Numbered from the stretch's first letter, positions 31,037 to 39,389 are shown. The stretch is DNA of 64,000 nucleotides from CAXMST01 sp963790085 (GCA_963790085.1 CAWBNH010000013.1:496001-560000); one strand, 5' to 3'. The notes: generated by a model not told the origin, from the sequence alone. Program-made: numbers and translations.

Positions 31037-31078
31037 GAGGCCGAGCGCCGCGCCCGCGAGGCCGAGCGCCGCGCCCGC
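31037..31078 (+). repeat. Perfect 21-nt tandem duplication encoding EAERRAR twice
   Basis: Units 31037-31057 and 31058-31078 are identical. They extend a charged helical heptad in the coiled-coil part of the HhH protein. Confidence 0.85.
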
Positions 31079-31599
31079 GAGGCGGTCGCCGTGGCCGCGC
31101 GCCAGCCTGCCGCCGACCGAGTTCGTCCGAGCCCGGGCCCGAGGCAGGCGCGACCCCGGAGCCGTCCCCGCCGCAGTCGAGCCCCGGTCCGGGAGCAGGA
31201 CCGAGGCGCCCGTCCTGCGGCTCCACCGGCGCCCGCGGCGCGACCCGAGCCGGAGCCCGGCCGAGCAGCGACGCCGGCCCCTGCGGCCCAGCCCCCGAGC
31301 CCGCCGGCCGCACCGGCGCCGCCGGCCCAGCAGCCACCGCCGTCGCCTGCCGCCCAAACGGCGCAGGAAGGGGGCTCGATCAGCCTCAATCGGGCCAGCT
31401 TCGACGAGCTTCGAAGCGCCGGGTTCTCCGTGACTCAGACCGGCCGGCTGCTCGCCTACCGGGAGCGCTCGGGCGGCTTCCGGTCGATCGACGAGCTCGA
31501 CTCGATCCCCGGCTTCCCGAAGGAGTTTCTCGACTCGGTCAAGCATCGCCTCCAGCCCTGATCGGCTGAACGCATCTGGCGCTGCGATGATTCTGCGCC

Positions 31600-32409
31600 G
31601 TGGAGGTTGCCGCACCCGCAGATTTCCGCCGCGACACCGCCGTCCAGGCGCTTGGCGGGGGCCGCTTCACGGCGGAGATCAAGGAGGCATGGTCGGGCCC
31701 GCCCGGCCCGAACGGCGGCTACGTGGCGGCGATTATCCTCCGGGCGATCAGGGCGACGGTCGATGACCCAGCTCGGCAGCCACGCTCGCTGACGGTCCAT
31801 TACCTGCGGCCTCCCGCCGACGGGGCGGTCGAGATCTCGGTCGAGATCGAGCGCTCGGGGCGCTCGGCGACAACCTGCTCGGCCGGGATGATGCAGGGGG
31901 GGAAGACGACCTGTCTCGCGCTCTGCGTGCTCAGCGGCGACTTCGAGTCGGCCGCGGAGTGGTCAGAGCCGGCGCCCGCGGCGCCCGCGCCGGAGACGAT
32001 CGAGCCGATCGACTCGAGCTTTCTGCCGCCACGGATCTTCGATCAACTCGAGATGCGGATGGTCTTCGGGGAGATCCCGTTCACCGGAGCCGCAGCGGAG
32101 GCCGGCGGCTGGCTGCGGACCAGGCTGCCGACCGCGCTCGAGCCCGAGCTGATCGCGATGTACACCGACTCCTGGTGGCCCGCTCCGTTCGCCCGTCTCG
32201 ACGGGCCGGTGTTCGCCCCGACCCTCGAGCTCACGGTCCACTTTCGCGGCCGGCCGCCGCAGGGCGAGCGTGAGCATGTGCTCGCCAGATTCACCTCGAG
32301 CACTTCGTCAGGGGGCCTCTTCGAGGAGGACGGAGCGCTGTGGAGCGCCGAGGGCACGCTCCTGGCCCAGTCGAGGCAGCTCGCCCTGATCCGGCCCTGG
32401 GAGCGGTAG
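31600..32409 (+). CDS. Acyl-CoA thioesterase-like double hot-dog protein
   Basis: 269 aa from a GTG. The first half has the acyl-CoA thioesterase HGG-type block PPGPNGGYVAAIILRA and the core RSLTVHYLRP, and the second half repeats the hot-dog layout with DSWWPAPFARL and LELTVHFRG and ends with an EDGALWSAEGTLLAQSRQLA strand. This matches the TesB-like thioesterase family common in actinobacteria; chain-length preference is unknown. It stands 38 bp downstream of the HhH gene. Confidence 0.87.
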   Translation: MEVAAPADFRRDTAVQALGGGRFTAEIKEAWSGPPGPNGGYVAAIILRAIRATVDDPARQPRSLTVHYLRPPADGAVEISVEIERSGRSATTCSAGMMQGGKTTCLALCVLSGDFESAAEWSEPAPAAPAPETIEPIDSSFLPPRIFDQLEMRMVFGEIPFTGAAAEAGGWLRTRLPTALEPELIAMYTDSWWPAPFARLDGPVFAPTLELTVHFRGRPPQGEREHVLARFTSSTSSGGLFEEDGALWSAEGTLLAQSRQLALIRPWER

Positions 32410-32419
32410 GCGGCCGCCG

Positions 32420-32791
32420 ATGGCACGGCGTAAGCGCAGGCAGCCGGGAAAGCGACCTCGACAGCGGGTCGAGACCGCGAGCTACACGGATCCGGACGGC
32501 AACGTGCTCACCCTGCGCAAGGAACTGAGCCCCGCGACGATCGCGAAGATCGGCGAGCCGCCCAGCGGCGCAGCTGCCTCGCTCGACGACGCCTGGCAGC
32601 GGCGTGAGGAGATGCTCTTCGAGCGGCTGGTCGTGAGCTGGGAGATCGCCGGCCTGCCGCTCACGGACCAGAGGATGCTGCTCGGCCGCTACCGGATGGC
32701 GGACCCCGGCGAGCGGCGCTGGGTCCGCGGTGCGATCGATGAGCACGTGCGGAGCTGGATCCCGGGCCTCGCGCCGCCGGGCGGGGCCTGA
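32420..32791 (+). CDS. Small basic-start protein of unknown function
   Basis: 123 aa. A basic N-terminus (MARRKRRQPGKRPRQR) precedes a YTDPDGNVLTLRKELS segment and a helical C-terminal half. Codon use matches neighbouring genes and it lies 10 bp after the thioesterase gene, so it is probably real. I do not recognise the family. Confidence 0.65.
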   Translation: MARRKRRQPGKRPRQRVETASYTDPDGNVLTLRKELSPATIAKIGEPPSGAAASLDDAWQRREEMLFERLVVSWEIAGLPLTDQRMLLGRYRMADPGERRWVRGAIDEHVRSWIPGLAPPGGA

Positions 32792-32801
32792 GCAAAGACG
32801 C

Positions 32802-33842
32802 TCAGCCGACCGCGGCGGGCTGCTCGGCCGGATCGTGAGGCGGGATCCGGTCGGGGAGGTCGACCGCGGGCTCGCGCTGCCAGGGATGCCTTCCGAGCGA
32901 ACGCATCGCCCGGTAGCGAGCCGCACCGTGCAGGTTGAGCGGGTGCCAGACGGCATGGATCGAGGCGGGCATGATCGGGATCCAGAACCGCTCCGGAATC
33001 GGGTCGAGCGGGGTTGGGTCGCGGAGCTCGACGTCGGCCGCGACGTGGCCGGCGCCGTCCTCGTAGGTGAGCCGGGCGAGGATCGTCCCGTCCCGCTCGA
33101 CGATCTGGGTCTCGCCGATCATCTCGGTGTGCCAGGGGATCCCGGGCATCATCGGCGCGTCGAACTCGACGTCGCCGACGTGCGACGGCATCGAGACGGG
33201 GGCGCCGATCATCCGTGCCATCTGCCGCGGTAGCTCGCGAGCGAGCTGTCGCTGGATCTTGCGCTCGCGCCGGCAGAGCATCTCGAACGGCTGTGGCCAG
33301 TTGGTCGGGAACGACGGCCAGCACATGCCGCCGAGCAACAGCCGCGCGCGGCCGTCGCGGAGCCGGGCGGCGGTTCGGTTGCGGGCCCACTCCCAGCCGC
33401 AGGCGAGCCCGATCCGCCCGAGCCGGGCGGAGTCGATCACCCCGTCGTCGTCGCCGCCGCGGTAGTAGTTGTGCTCCCAGGCGGTCGGGATGTCCTTGTC
33501 GTGCAGGTTGGCGCTGCCGTCGGGCTCGGCGAGCACGTAGGTCCCGTAGGTGTGGCCGCCGCGGGCGGCGATGAAGCCGCCGCCGATCACGCAGTCGAGC
33601 TCGCGCGCCAGCCGAGCCAGCAGCTGGAACGGCTGCCCGTCGACCGTGCGCGCCGCCTCGTGCATCCGCCTCGAGTAGACGTTCGGCGTCGTCATCGACT
33701 CCGGCACCGTGATCACATCCGGTGAGTGCTCGCGGTGCGCGTCGCGGATCAGGTCCTCGATCTGAGCCAGGTTGGCCTCGATCTCGCCGAGGCGGACCGC
33801 GGGTTGCACGGCGGCGAGGCGGACCGTCTCGACCTCGCTCAT
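32802..33842 (-). CDS. Carbon-nitrogen hydrolase (nitrilase superfamily)
   Basis: 346 aa. The catalytic triad is readable: Glu48 (VPESM), Lys116 (HDKD) and Cys148 (GLACGWEWA). The Cys motif differs from the usual C-Y-D/E pattern by having Gly-Trp-Glu, and the spacing is normal for the superfamily. The substrate (nitrile, amide or carbamoyl compound) cannot be deduced. It starts with ATGA overlap at the end of the flavin oxidoreductase gene, so the two are probably co-expressed and act on related substrates. Confidence 0.85.
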   Translation of the reverse strand: MSEVETVRLAAVQPAVRLGEIEANLAQIEDLIRDAHREHSPDVITVPESMTTPNVYSRRMHEAARTVDGQPFQLLARLARELDCVIGGGFIAARGGHTYGTYVLAEPDGSANLHDKDIPTAWEHNYYRGGDDDGVIDSARLGRIGLACGWEWARNRTAARLRDGRARLLLGGMCWPSFPTNWPQPFEMLCRRERKIQRQLARELPRQMARMIGAPVSMPSHVGDVEFDAPMMPGIPWHTEMIGETQIVERDGTILARLTYEDGAGHVAADVELRDPTPLDPIPERFWIPIMPASIHAVWHPLNLHGAARYRAMRSLGRHPWQREPAVDLPDRIPPHDPAEQPAAVG

Positions 33843-35359
33843 GCGACCGGCGCTCCGCTCCGCGGTCCGGCACTTGTCGCGGCCGTCACCGCGTCGGCCG
33901 CCGACCCGCCGCTGACCGCGGTCGTCGAGGGACGCAGGGCGGGGGCCTCCCAGGCCTCCCAGCCGGGGTGGTCGGAGCCCTGAACGGTGCCGCTCTCGCG
34001 AAACCGGTCGCGGGCGATCTCCCGGCGGACAGCTGCCTGCACTCGGGCGAAGTCGATCCCGAACCGCAGCGAGCGCCGCCGCTGCGGCCCTCTGATCAGG
34101 GCGCCGATCAGGGCCCGGCCCATCCGTGGCCAGGTGATCACCTCCTGGGTCGAGCGGGTGCGTCCGAAGATGTGGGAGATCGCCGGTCGCTCGTCGGCGC
34201 CGAGCTCGCGGATCAGCTCGCGGAACACGGGCGAGACGTCGTCGACGATCGTCTCGAAGTTCGCGAAGTGGTAGGCGTGCAGGCAGTGCCTCGCGGTCTC
34301 GTGCTCCCAGCGCCTCGTGGCGCGATCGGTCGCGACCGGGTCGCCGATCACCGGTGCGAGCGCCTCGCCCAGCGTCCTGCCCATCCGCAGCGCGTCACCC
34401 ATGCCCTGGCCGGTGACCGGGTCCTTGAAGTGGCTCGCGTCGCCGGCGAGCACCCAGCCGGGCCCGCTCGAGGCGCGCCAGTAGGCGTGGGTGTCGCCCG
34501 TCGAGCGCAGCTTCGTCATCCCCGTCGCGCCCTCGAGCCGGGCCGCGCAGCCGGGATGCTGAGCCAGCTTCGCGCCCCAATAGCCGTCGGGGTCCTTTCG
34601 AGCCCACGCGACCTCGCCGGCGTCACCCATGAACAGGCAGATGATCCGGTCATTCGGGTTCGGGAAGGCGAAGGCGAGCGAGTTGCCGTCCCGCCACTGC
34701 CACATCGTCCGCGACTCGGGCGCGCCGGCCCTGGGGTCGTCCATGTAGCGGAAGACCAGCCCGCGGCCGTTCTTCGAGGCGCGAAACGGATGCCAGGCGC
34801 CGACGCCCGCAGCGACGCTCGACCGTCGCCCGTCGGCCCCGATCACGACGTCCGCGAGGATCGTGTGAGCCCCGCCGTCGCCGTCGCGGTAGCCGATGCC
34901 GACGACACGGCCGTGTCGCCAGAGGACCTCCTGCAGCGAGCAGCGCTCACGCACGTCGGCGCCCCGCTCGCGCGCGTTCTCGACCAGGACCACGTCGAGC
35001 AGGTCACGCGGAATCGAGACGCCGAAGTCGATCCCATCGACGGGCTCCCAGCGCTCGCGCGCCTCGGTCCCGTCCTCGAGCGTGAGCCGCACGTGCTCGA
35101 GCTCGGCCGGGCGGATCTCCTCCCGGATCCGCGTCCAGGCCCCGATCCGCTGGAACTCCGCGCACCCGGAGGGGAACATCGCGTGGGTCGAGAGCGTGTC
35201 GGCCGGGAACCGCGTCCGGTCGATGACGACGACCCGGCGTCCGGCCGCAGCCAGCATCGCCGCCGCGGCCGAGCCGGCGCAGCGCGCGCCGACGATCACG
35301 ACGTCCGCCCGCTCGGCGGCGGTGGCCGCCCCGTTGCCGTCAACTGATGCTGTCGCCAT
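33839..35359 (-). CDS. FAD-dependent oxidoreductase (geranylgeranyl reductase / monooxygenase type)
   Basis: 506 aa with GAGAGGGG before the ATG. The FAD-binding dinucleotide fold VVIVGARCAGSAAAAML is at residues 20-36, VVIGADGRRSSVA near 185 and the second FAD motif GWVLAGDASHFKDPVTGQG near 325. This is the family of phenol-hydroxylase-like and geranylgeranyl-reductase-like flavoproteins. The substrate is unknown. It is the first gene of a two-gene operon with the nitrilase-like gene. Confidence 0.85.
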   Translation of the reverse strand: MATASVDGNGAATAAERADVVIVGARCAGSAAAAMLAAAGRRVVVIDRTRFPADTLSTHAMFPSGCAEFQRIGAWTRIREEIRPAELEHVRLTLEDGTEARERWEPVDGIDFGVSIPRDLLDVVLVENARERGADVRERCSLQEVLWRHGRVVGIGYRDGDGGAHTILADVVIGADGRRSSVAAGVGAWHPFRASKNGRGLVFRYMDDPRAGAPESRTMWQWRDGNSLAFAFPNPNDRIICLFMGDAGEVAWARKDPDGYWGAKLAQHPGCAARLEGATGMTKLRSTGDTHAYWRASSGPGWVLAGDASHFKDPVTGQGMGDALRMGRTLGEALAPVIGDPVATDRATRRWEHETARHCLHAYHFANFETIVDDVSPVFRELIRELGADERPAISHIFGRTRSTQEVITWPRMGRALIGALIRGPQRRRSLRFGIDFARVQAAVRREIARDRFRESGTVQGSDHPGWEAWEAPALRPSTTAVSGGSAADAVTAATSAGPRSGAPVA

Positions 35360-35414
35360 CAGGCCCCTCTCGCCCGCGAATGATCCCAGACCCGTCCAGG
35401 AGCCCGCCGCGGGC

Positions 35415-35855
35415 TCACCGTGGCGCCCGCCCGCCGTACCGCGGCAGACCGTCGTCGGGGATCTCCTCCCAGATGCAGGCGGAGTCGACGAACTGGCGGG
35501 CGCTTGGCCGGACCCCCGGGTCGCTGTCGAAGCTGCCGAGCCTGACCATCAGCACGTCGTGGTCGTCGGGGTGGCGGCTGAACAGGGCCGAGCCGCACTC
35601 GCCGCAGAAGTGCTTCTCGAAGCCGTCTGGGGGAGACCAGGCGCGAATCGATGCCTCGCCGGAGGTCACCCGGAACGAGCCCGGAACGACCTGGGCCCCC
35701 GGCGATGCCGCGGCGCCGGTGCGGCGCTGACAGCGTCTGCAGTGGCAGTAGCGGGCGCCGCTCGGCCGGGCGCTCAGCTCCCACCGCACGCGGCCGCAGC
35801 CGCAGCCGCCGGTCAGCGGCAGATCGGGGTCGGGGTCGGGACTCGCGGGGGGCAC
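35415..35855 (-). CDS. GFA/CENP-V family zinc protein
   Basis: 146 aa, with a GTG as the most upstream start; a Pro/Asp-rich N-terminus precedes the core. Zinc-binding cysteines are C18, C20, C37, C39, C42, C84 and C87 in the GFA pattern (GCGCGRVRW, CHCRRC, FCGECGSALF). Members are named after glutathione-dependent formaldehyde activation, but the function of most is unproven. Divergent from ssrA. Confidence 0.85.
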   Translation of the reverse strand: MPPASPDPDPDLPLTGGCGCGRVRWELSARPSGARYCHCRRCQRRTGAAASPGAQVVPGSFRVTSGEASIRAWSPPDGFEKHFCGECGSALFSRHPDDHDVLMVRLGSFDSDPGVRPSARQFVDSACIWEEIPDDGLPRYGGRAPR

Positions 35856-35903
35856 GGCAGTGCAGTTCGGGGTCGTCCGTCAGATCGGGGTTGCCCGACG
35901 ACC

Positions 35904-35909
35904 TACAAT
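35904..35909 (+). promoter_or_regulatory. -10 hexamer TACAAT for ssrA
   Basis: TACAAT ends 15 nt before the mature tmRNA 5' end. A good -35 is not visible at 16-18 nt; RNase P would trim the short 5' leader. Confidence 0.45.
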
Positions 35910-35924
35910 AGTCAGACATAGCAC

Positions 35925-36283
35925 GGGGGCGCCAGGCTTCGACATGGTTGTCTCGTGCGTTTGATTGCAGGTCGAGGTTCCCGGAGGCCTCGTAAAACCC
36001 CGGGACCAACCAAGAAGTGCGGACCATGAGTTCGCCCTCAAGGCTTAGTTAGAAGCTAAGCAGTGAGCATCGGCCTTCCCTCGGCCCGTGGGGAAGGGTT
36101 CCGGTGTCATCAACGGGCTCGCCCGGAAGGCCCGCCTTCGCCGACCGGGGACATCTCAGGAGGCTGGCTCCGAGGATCAACCCGCCGGTAGCGGACCCCC
36201 GGAGCGAGATTCAGCGCCGGCTATGCCTGTAGACGTCACTCGACACGCGACCGTGGACGTGGGTTCGATTCCCACCGCCTCCA
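35925..36283 (+). ncRNA. ssrA: Transfer-messenger RNA
   Basis: One-piece tmRNA of 359 nt. The acceptor stem GGGGGCG/CGCCTCC is 7 bp with the G3-U pair that AlaRS reads, the T arm is GTGGGTTCGATTCCCAC, and the discriminator A at 36283 is not followed by an encoded CCA. The tag frame at 36019-36048 reads ADHEFALKA then TAG. The stop sits in a GCTTAG/CTAAGC hairpin (36043-36061), as usual for helix 5. The tag ends ALKA rather than the common ALAA. Confidence 0.96.
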
Positions 36284-36343
36284 CTCTCACGCCGCCTGCC
36301 CGCTCGGGCGACGCCCGAGGGCGCGTCGGTGCTCTCCAAATAC

Positions 36344-37021
36344 CTAGGTGCAGGTGAGTCGGAACGCCGATTCCCGCATCGCAGTGAGTCCTTGGGTACG
36401 GAATCGATCGTCGAGGGCATCACGCGTCTCTAGATGCTCCACTTCGAAACCATCGTCGAAGAGGCGGTGTACCTCGTCGGGTGAAACAGCGAACGGCGGG
36501 CCGTTCATTTCCGCTTGGTCGTAGTCGAACGTGACCAACAGGGTCTTCGCCCGTTCTCGCAGCAGCGAACGCAGGTGGTTTGCATATCGGATTCGAGCCG
36601 CTCGATCGAGAGCCACCAGCGATGCGCGGTCGAAGACCGCATCGATGGGGCCGAGGTGCTCCTGAGTCAGGCTGAAGAAGTCGGCGGCGAAGAGCACGTA
36701 GTTGCCCGCGCTGTACCGAATCGCAGGATCGGTTTCGATCTCGGGGGTGAGACCTCGTTCGACGAAGAACTCGCTCACCGCCTGCTCGACATATTCGACA
36801 CCTACAACCTCGGCGGCTCGCCCGGCCAAGAAGACCATGTCCAGGCTCTTGCCGCAGAGCGGCACGCAGATCCGACCCAGCGCATCTGTTCCCCAGACCG
36901 GCTCGGCGTACTTGTCGAGAAAGTTGGTGACCCTGGACTGATGAAAGGCGATCCGGCCTTCCTTCCAGCGTGACGCCCAGTCAGACCGTTCCACGCTGCG
37001 GATCCTCTCAGAGGACGGCAT
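36344..37021 (-). CDS. TPMT-like SAM-dependent methyltransferase
   Basis: 225 aa from the ATG at 37021. The N-terminal DWASRWKEGRIAFHQSRV block is the TPMT hallmark, followed by the SAM-binding ICVPLCGKSLDMVFLA, GVEYVEQAV, FDRASLVALD and LLVTFDYDQAEMNGPPFAV. Bacterial TPMT homologues methylate thiols, selenium or tellurium compounds. Base composition is lower in GC than the core genes. No Shine-Dalgarno sequence is evident; a GTG at 37054 is in frame but unlikely. The interval 37022-37178 holds nothing I can support. Confidence 0.85.
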   Translation of the reverse strand: MPSSERIRSVERSDWASRWKEGRIAFHQSRVTNFLDKYAEPVWGTDALGRICVPLCGKSLDMVFLAGRAAEVVGVEYVEQAVSEFFVERGLTPEIETDPAIRYSAGNYVLFAADFFSLTQEHLGPIDAVFDRASLVALDRAARIRYANHLRSLLRERAKTLLVTFDYDQAEMNGPPFAVSPDEVHRLFDDGFEVEHLETRDALDDRFRTQGLTAMRESAFRLTCT

Positions 37022-37178
37022 TGGCGGCGACCACGCTTGCTGTTCGGCTCGCACTGGCCTTCTTGTGCGCGTTCAGCCAGCCAGTGACTCGCCGGGGCCC
37101 GCGGGAAGGACCCCACCGATTCGGCGGTCGGAAGCCGCCGAGATGACGCCCCAGCCCTAGGCGCCTCGGACGGATCAC

Positions 37179-37560
37179 TTGTTGTTGGCTCAATGCCCAG
37201 CGCTTCCTCGGAGCGGTTTCGCTGCTCGACTGCGGAGGGAGTTCGTCCTCGAGGCCGGCGATGCGCTCGACCCAGCCGTCGACAATCGAAGCGTCAGCGT
37301 GGAGTTCGATGGCGGCCCCCGCCAGCGTTTGGATCTACTTCGACGCCGGCTGCAACTCGATGAGTGCGAAGGTCGCGATCACACCAACGAAGCTTGAGGT
37401 CGAGGAGACGATCAGCACATTGATGGCCTGCAGGCCTGCCAACAAGGCGGAGAACCGCCTCCAGGGTTTCATTGCGTCGAATCCGATCTGGAGCCTCAAA
37501 GGGGACAGTTTGGTTCTCAGTTCAGGAGACAAGAGCCTCGAGCTGCGCGCGACCAACTAG
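37179..37560 (+). pseudogene. META-domain protein remnant, frameshifted
   Basis: The C-terminal part (about 37336-37560) is a clear HslJ/META domain: YFDAGCNSMS, TLMAC, then WSLKGDSLVLSSGD. The expected upstream strand is in another frame (EFVLEAGDALDPAVDNRSV and VEFDGG, about 37225-37315), one base apart, and the only upstream start in that frame is TTG 37179. The second frame also carries a possible lipobox-like LLDCGGSSS near 37225. Family members are exported or lipid-anchored stress proteins. I read it as a broken gene or a sequencing indel. Confidence 0.5.
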
Positions 37561-37667
37561 CGAGTTCTGCCGACTCGGTCATGGTTCTCCTCGCGCAACA
37601 CGCCAATCACGACCGAGCCCGCCAAGCTTCACAAAGACGAACACCTCACCCAGGTGACGACCATCCG

Positions 37668-37961
37668 TTAGTTGCCCCGTCCCGAGAACCAGCGTCGGTT
37701 TTGGAAGGCGATTTGAAGACGGGCGATACCGAGACCGACCAACACAAAGAAGATGAGCATCTCGACAGAGGTGTTGTCGCCAAAGAACCACACTGCGCAC
37801 ACCACGCAAGTTGTAAGGACGTAGCGGAACTGGGCTTCCCTACGCCCCACAAGATGCTCGTCTTCCTCGGGGTCCACCAAAAACCATCGGCACAACGCGG
37901 TCGGCGCATGAACCCGGGAGCGAGGGCGCCCGCCGGGGTAGCGCTCTTCGCGCGGAGGCAC
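37668..37961 (-). CDS. Small two-helix membrane protein, unknown
   Basis: 97 aa. Residues about 50-63 (VLTTCVVCAVWFF) and 69-83 (MLIFFVLVGLGIARL) are hydrophobic and short, with a basic tail QNRRWFSGRGN. No family is recognised and no good ribosome-binding site is seen. It lies in the low-GC island. Confidence 0.4.
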   Translation of the reverse strand: MPPREERYPGGRPRSRVHAPTALCRWFLVDPEEDEHLVGRREAQFRYVLTTCVVCAVWFFGDNTSVEMLIFFVLVGLGIARLQIAFQNRRWFSGRGN

Positions 37962-38049
37962 GCTCCTAGCGATCTAGGTCGAGACGACGAGATGGCGACA
38001 CTCGGGGGAATATGCTCCGACCTACGGGCAGACTGGGAAGAGGAGTGAA

Positions 38050-38511
38050 ATGGGCTTCATGGACCGGATCTTCGGCCGCTATGGGTCGCAGGAGGCCGTT
38101 GACGCCGTATTGGAGAAGCGCGGCCCGCGCGACCGAAAAGCAGACCCTCGTCCCTGGGACAACCAAACGAGCATCAGCATCGTTGGGGAGTCGCGATACC
38201 AGCCCGCCCTCGCCGAGTTCTGCAAGCGCAAGGCCAACGATGAGGTTCGGATCGAGGGGGCGGCGGCCGACATGGTCTGTGAGCCCGAGAACGCCTACGA
38301 CAACCACGCCGTCCGGATTGAACTCGGGGGCCAGAAGGTCGGTTACCTGGCCCGGGGTTCGGCGAGGAGATACCACCGGCGCGTGGCGAAGCTCGGCGGT
38401 CGGATCACCGTGCCTGCATTCGTGGGATGCCAGAAGGGCGGCAAGATCGGGGTGCGGCTCAACATCCCACACGAGCACCCCGTCCTCGTGCCGCTGAGTA
38501 AGCAGGGCTGA
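38050..38511 (+). CDS. HIRAN-domain protein
   Basis: 153 aa with AGAGGAG before the ATG. Residues about 43-140 form a HIRAN domain: SIVGESRYQPAL, VCEPENAYDNHAVRIEL and VGYLARGSARRYHRR. HIRAN domains bind DNA ends in helicase-like proteins, but short stand-alone versions are of unknown role. It uses a Shine-Dalgarno start, unlike many of the core genes here. Confidence 0.8.
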   Translation: MGFMDRIFGRYGSQEAVDAVLEKRGPRDRKADPRPWDNQTSISIVGESRYQPALAEFCKRKANDEVRIEGAAADMVCEPENAYDNHAVRIELGGQKVGYLARGSARRYHRRVAKLGGRITVPAFVGCQKGGKIGVRLNIPHEHPVLVPLSKQG

Positions 38512-38578
38512 CGATCCTTTGCCCTGCTTCTCGCGCGGTTCACAATGATGCGGCGAGACCAGTCGACGCCGCAAACCG

Positions 38579-38869
38579 CTACGCGGTCGTAGAGGCGTGG
38601 CGCTTGGCGCGCTCGTAGAGGCTCTCGGGCGCGATATCCGCTCCGTTCGGCCAGACGATGGTTCCGGCCTCCGGATCCGCGACCAATCGGGAGAAGAAGG
38701 CGTGGTCTGAGAGCGGCTCAAAGACACCGCCGTGGACGAGCAGATCACTGAGGTCGACATCGGCACCTACTCCGTCGTCGAACCGAACGTGGGCGCGGTA
38801 GCCGCTGAGCGGCCTGGCTTCAATCAATTTCGGTGTGCTCCGCATGTCGGGCAAGGGTAGGGGGCTCAT
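38579..38869 (-). CDS. DUF2442-family protein
   Basis: 96 aa. The pattern VRFDDGVGADVDLSDLL, GVFEPL and GTIVWPNGADIAPESLYERA is typical of DUF2442. The gene is coupled by ATGA to the upstream DUF4160 gene. The pair is often found together in genomic islands and is a candidate toxin-antitoxin-like module; that role is unproven. Confidence 0.85.
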   Translation of the reverse strand: MSPLPLPDMRSTPKLIEARPLSGYRAHVRFDDGVGADVDLSDLLVHGGVFEPLSDHAFFSRLVADPEAGTIVWPNGADIAPESLYERAKRHASTTA

Positions 38870-39135
38870 GGCAGCGGATCAACCGGCTCGAGGGCTTGGG
38901 CGGCGCGGGCCAGGCCCCAGTTGTGACGAAGCTCCTCTCGATGCAGCTCCGCCCACTCGATTACCAGTCGTAGAGCTCGCTTGGGCAGGCCGCCGGCGAG
39001 TACGTCGAGCGTCTCGATCCCGATCGAAGCCTCGTGCTCACCATAGGTCGCGTGGAAGTGGGGGCGACCCTGGTGAGGGACCTCGTCGTAGTACATCCTG
39101 ATCACGATTCCGTAGAAGCTGGAGATCCGAGGCAT
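38866..39135 (-). CDS. DUF4160-family protein
   Basis: 89 aa from the ATG at 39135; the frame is open to an ATG at 39150. PRISSFYGIVIRMYYDE, GRPHFHATYGEHEASIG and IEWAELHREELRHNW match DUF4160. It is the first gene of a two-gene operon with DUF2442. The start at 39135 has CAGAAT 6 nt upstream. Confidence 0.87.
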   Translation of the reverse strand: MPRISSFYGIVIRMYYDEVPHQGRPHFHATYGEHEASIGIETLDVLAGGLPKRALRLVIEWAELHREELRHNWGLARAAQALEPVDPLP

Positions 39136-39335
39136 CGGGCCATTCTGCATCCGCGACCACGCCCGTCAAGGGTGTTTCTGTGTTTGTTTGAGGATCGGCA
39201 CTCGTGCGTGAGCGAGTGTTGCTTTCGTGGCGAGACTCGGGACCGAAACCCACGCTTTCGCTTAATAGGCACAGTCGAGCTTGGGTGAGCCAGAGGCCTC
39301 GATCGCTGCCGCGTCAGAAGGGGCAGGCCGGCCGG

Positions 39336-39367
39336 GCCCGCAAGGGTCCCGGCGTCACCTTGCGGGC
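39336..39367. other. 10-bp hairpin upstream of the SnoaL-like gene
   Basis: GCCCGCAAGG (39336-39345) pairs with CCTTGCGGGC (39358-39367) around a 12-nt loop. There is no T tail. It sits 11 bp before the TAGGCT hexamer, so it could be an operator or an island-edge transcript end. Confidence 0.4.
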
Positions 39368-39377
39368 AACACGCAGC

Positions 39378-39383
39378 TAGGCT
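39378..39383 (+). promoter_or_regulatory. -10 hexamer TAGGCT before the SnoaL-like gene
   Basis: TAGGCT, 6 nt, ATG 39390. No Shine-Dalgarno sequence. Confidence 0.45.
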
Positions 39384-39389
39384 GTTCGC

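Larger units (their letters stand above)
29476..31561 (+). pseudogene. Proline-rich coiled-coil protein with C-terminal helix-hairpin-helix, frameshifted
   Basis: The frame from ATG 29476 (or GTG 29518) gives Pro-rich stretches, Lys/Arg/Ala-rich helical segments and a glutamate-rich helix up to about 30720. The next helix (SSELRATDELIRRRQER onward) and a ComEA-like HhH end (about 31378-31558) are in the +1 frame. One surplus base in GGG at 30718-30720 or CCCC at 30725-30728 accounts for it. Codon bias around 31110-31200 hints at a further local frame change. The intact protein would be near 695 aa, mostly disordered or coiled-coil. HhH domains of this kind bind DNA; the role is unknown. Confidence 0.7.
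36284..39300. mobile_element. Putative genomic island next to ssrA
   Basis: The DNA between the tmRNA 3' end and about 39300 is visibly lower in GC than the flanks and holds accessory genes with a broken one among them. tmRNA 3' ends are common integration sites. No integrase and no second copy of the tmRNA 3' sequence were found inside the window, so the right border is approximate and a decayed or very small element is most likely. Confidence 0.4.

Noticed and set aside
37581..38048. Plus-strand 155-codon frame in the island
   Set aside because: No start signal, no domain, and biased composition; the minus-strand membrane protein is the better choice, itself weak.
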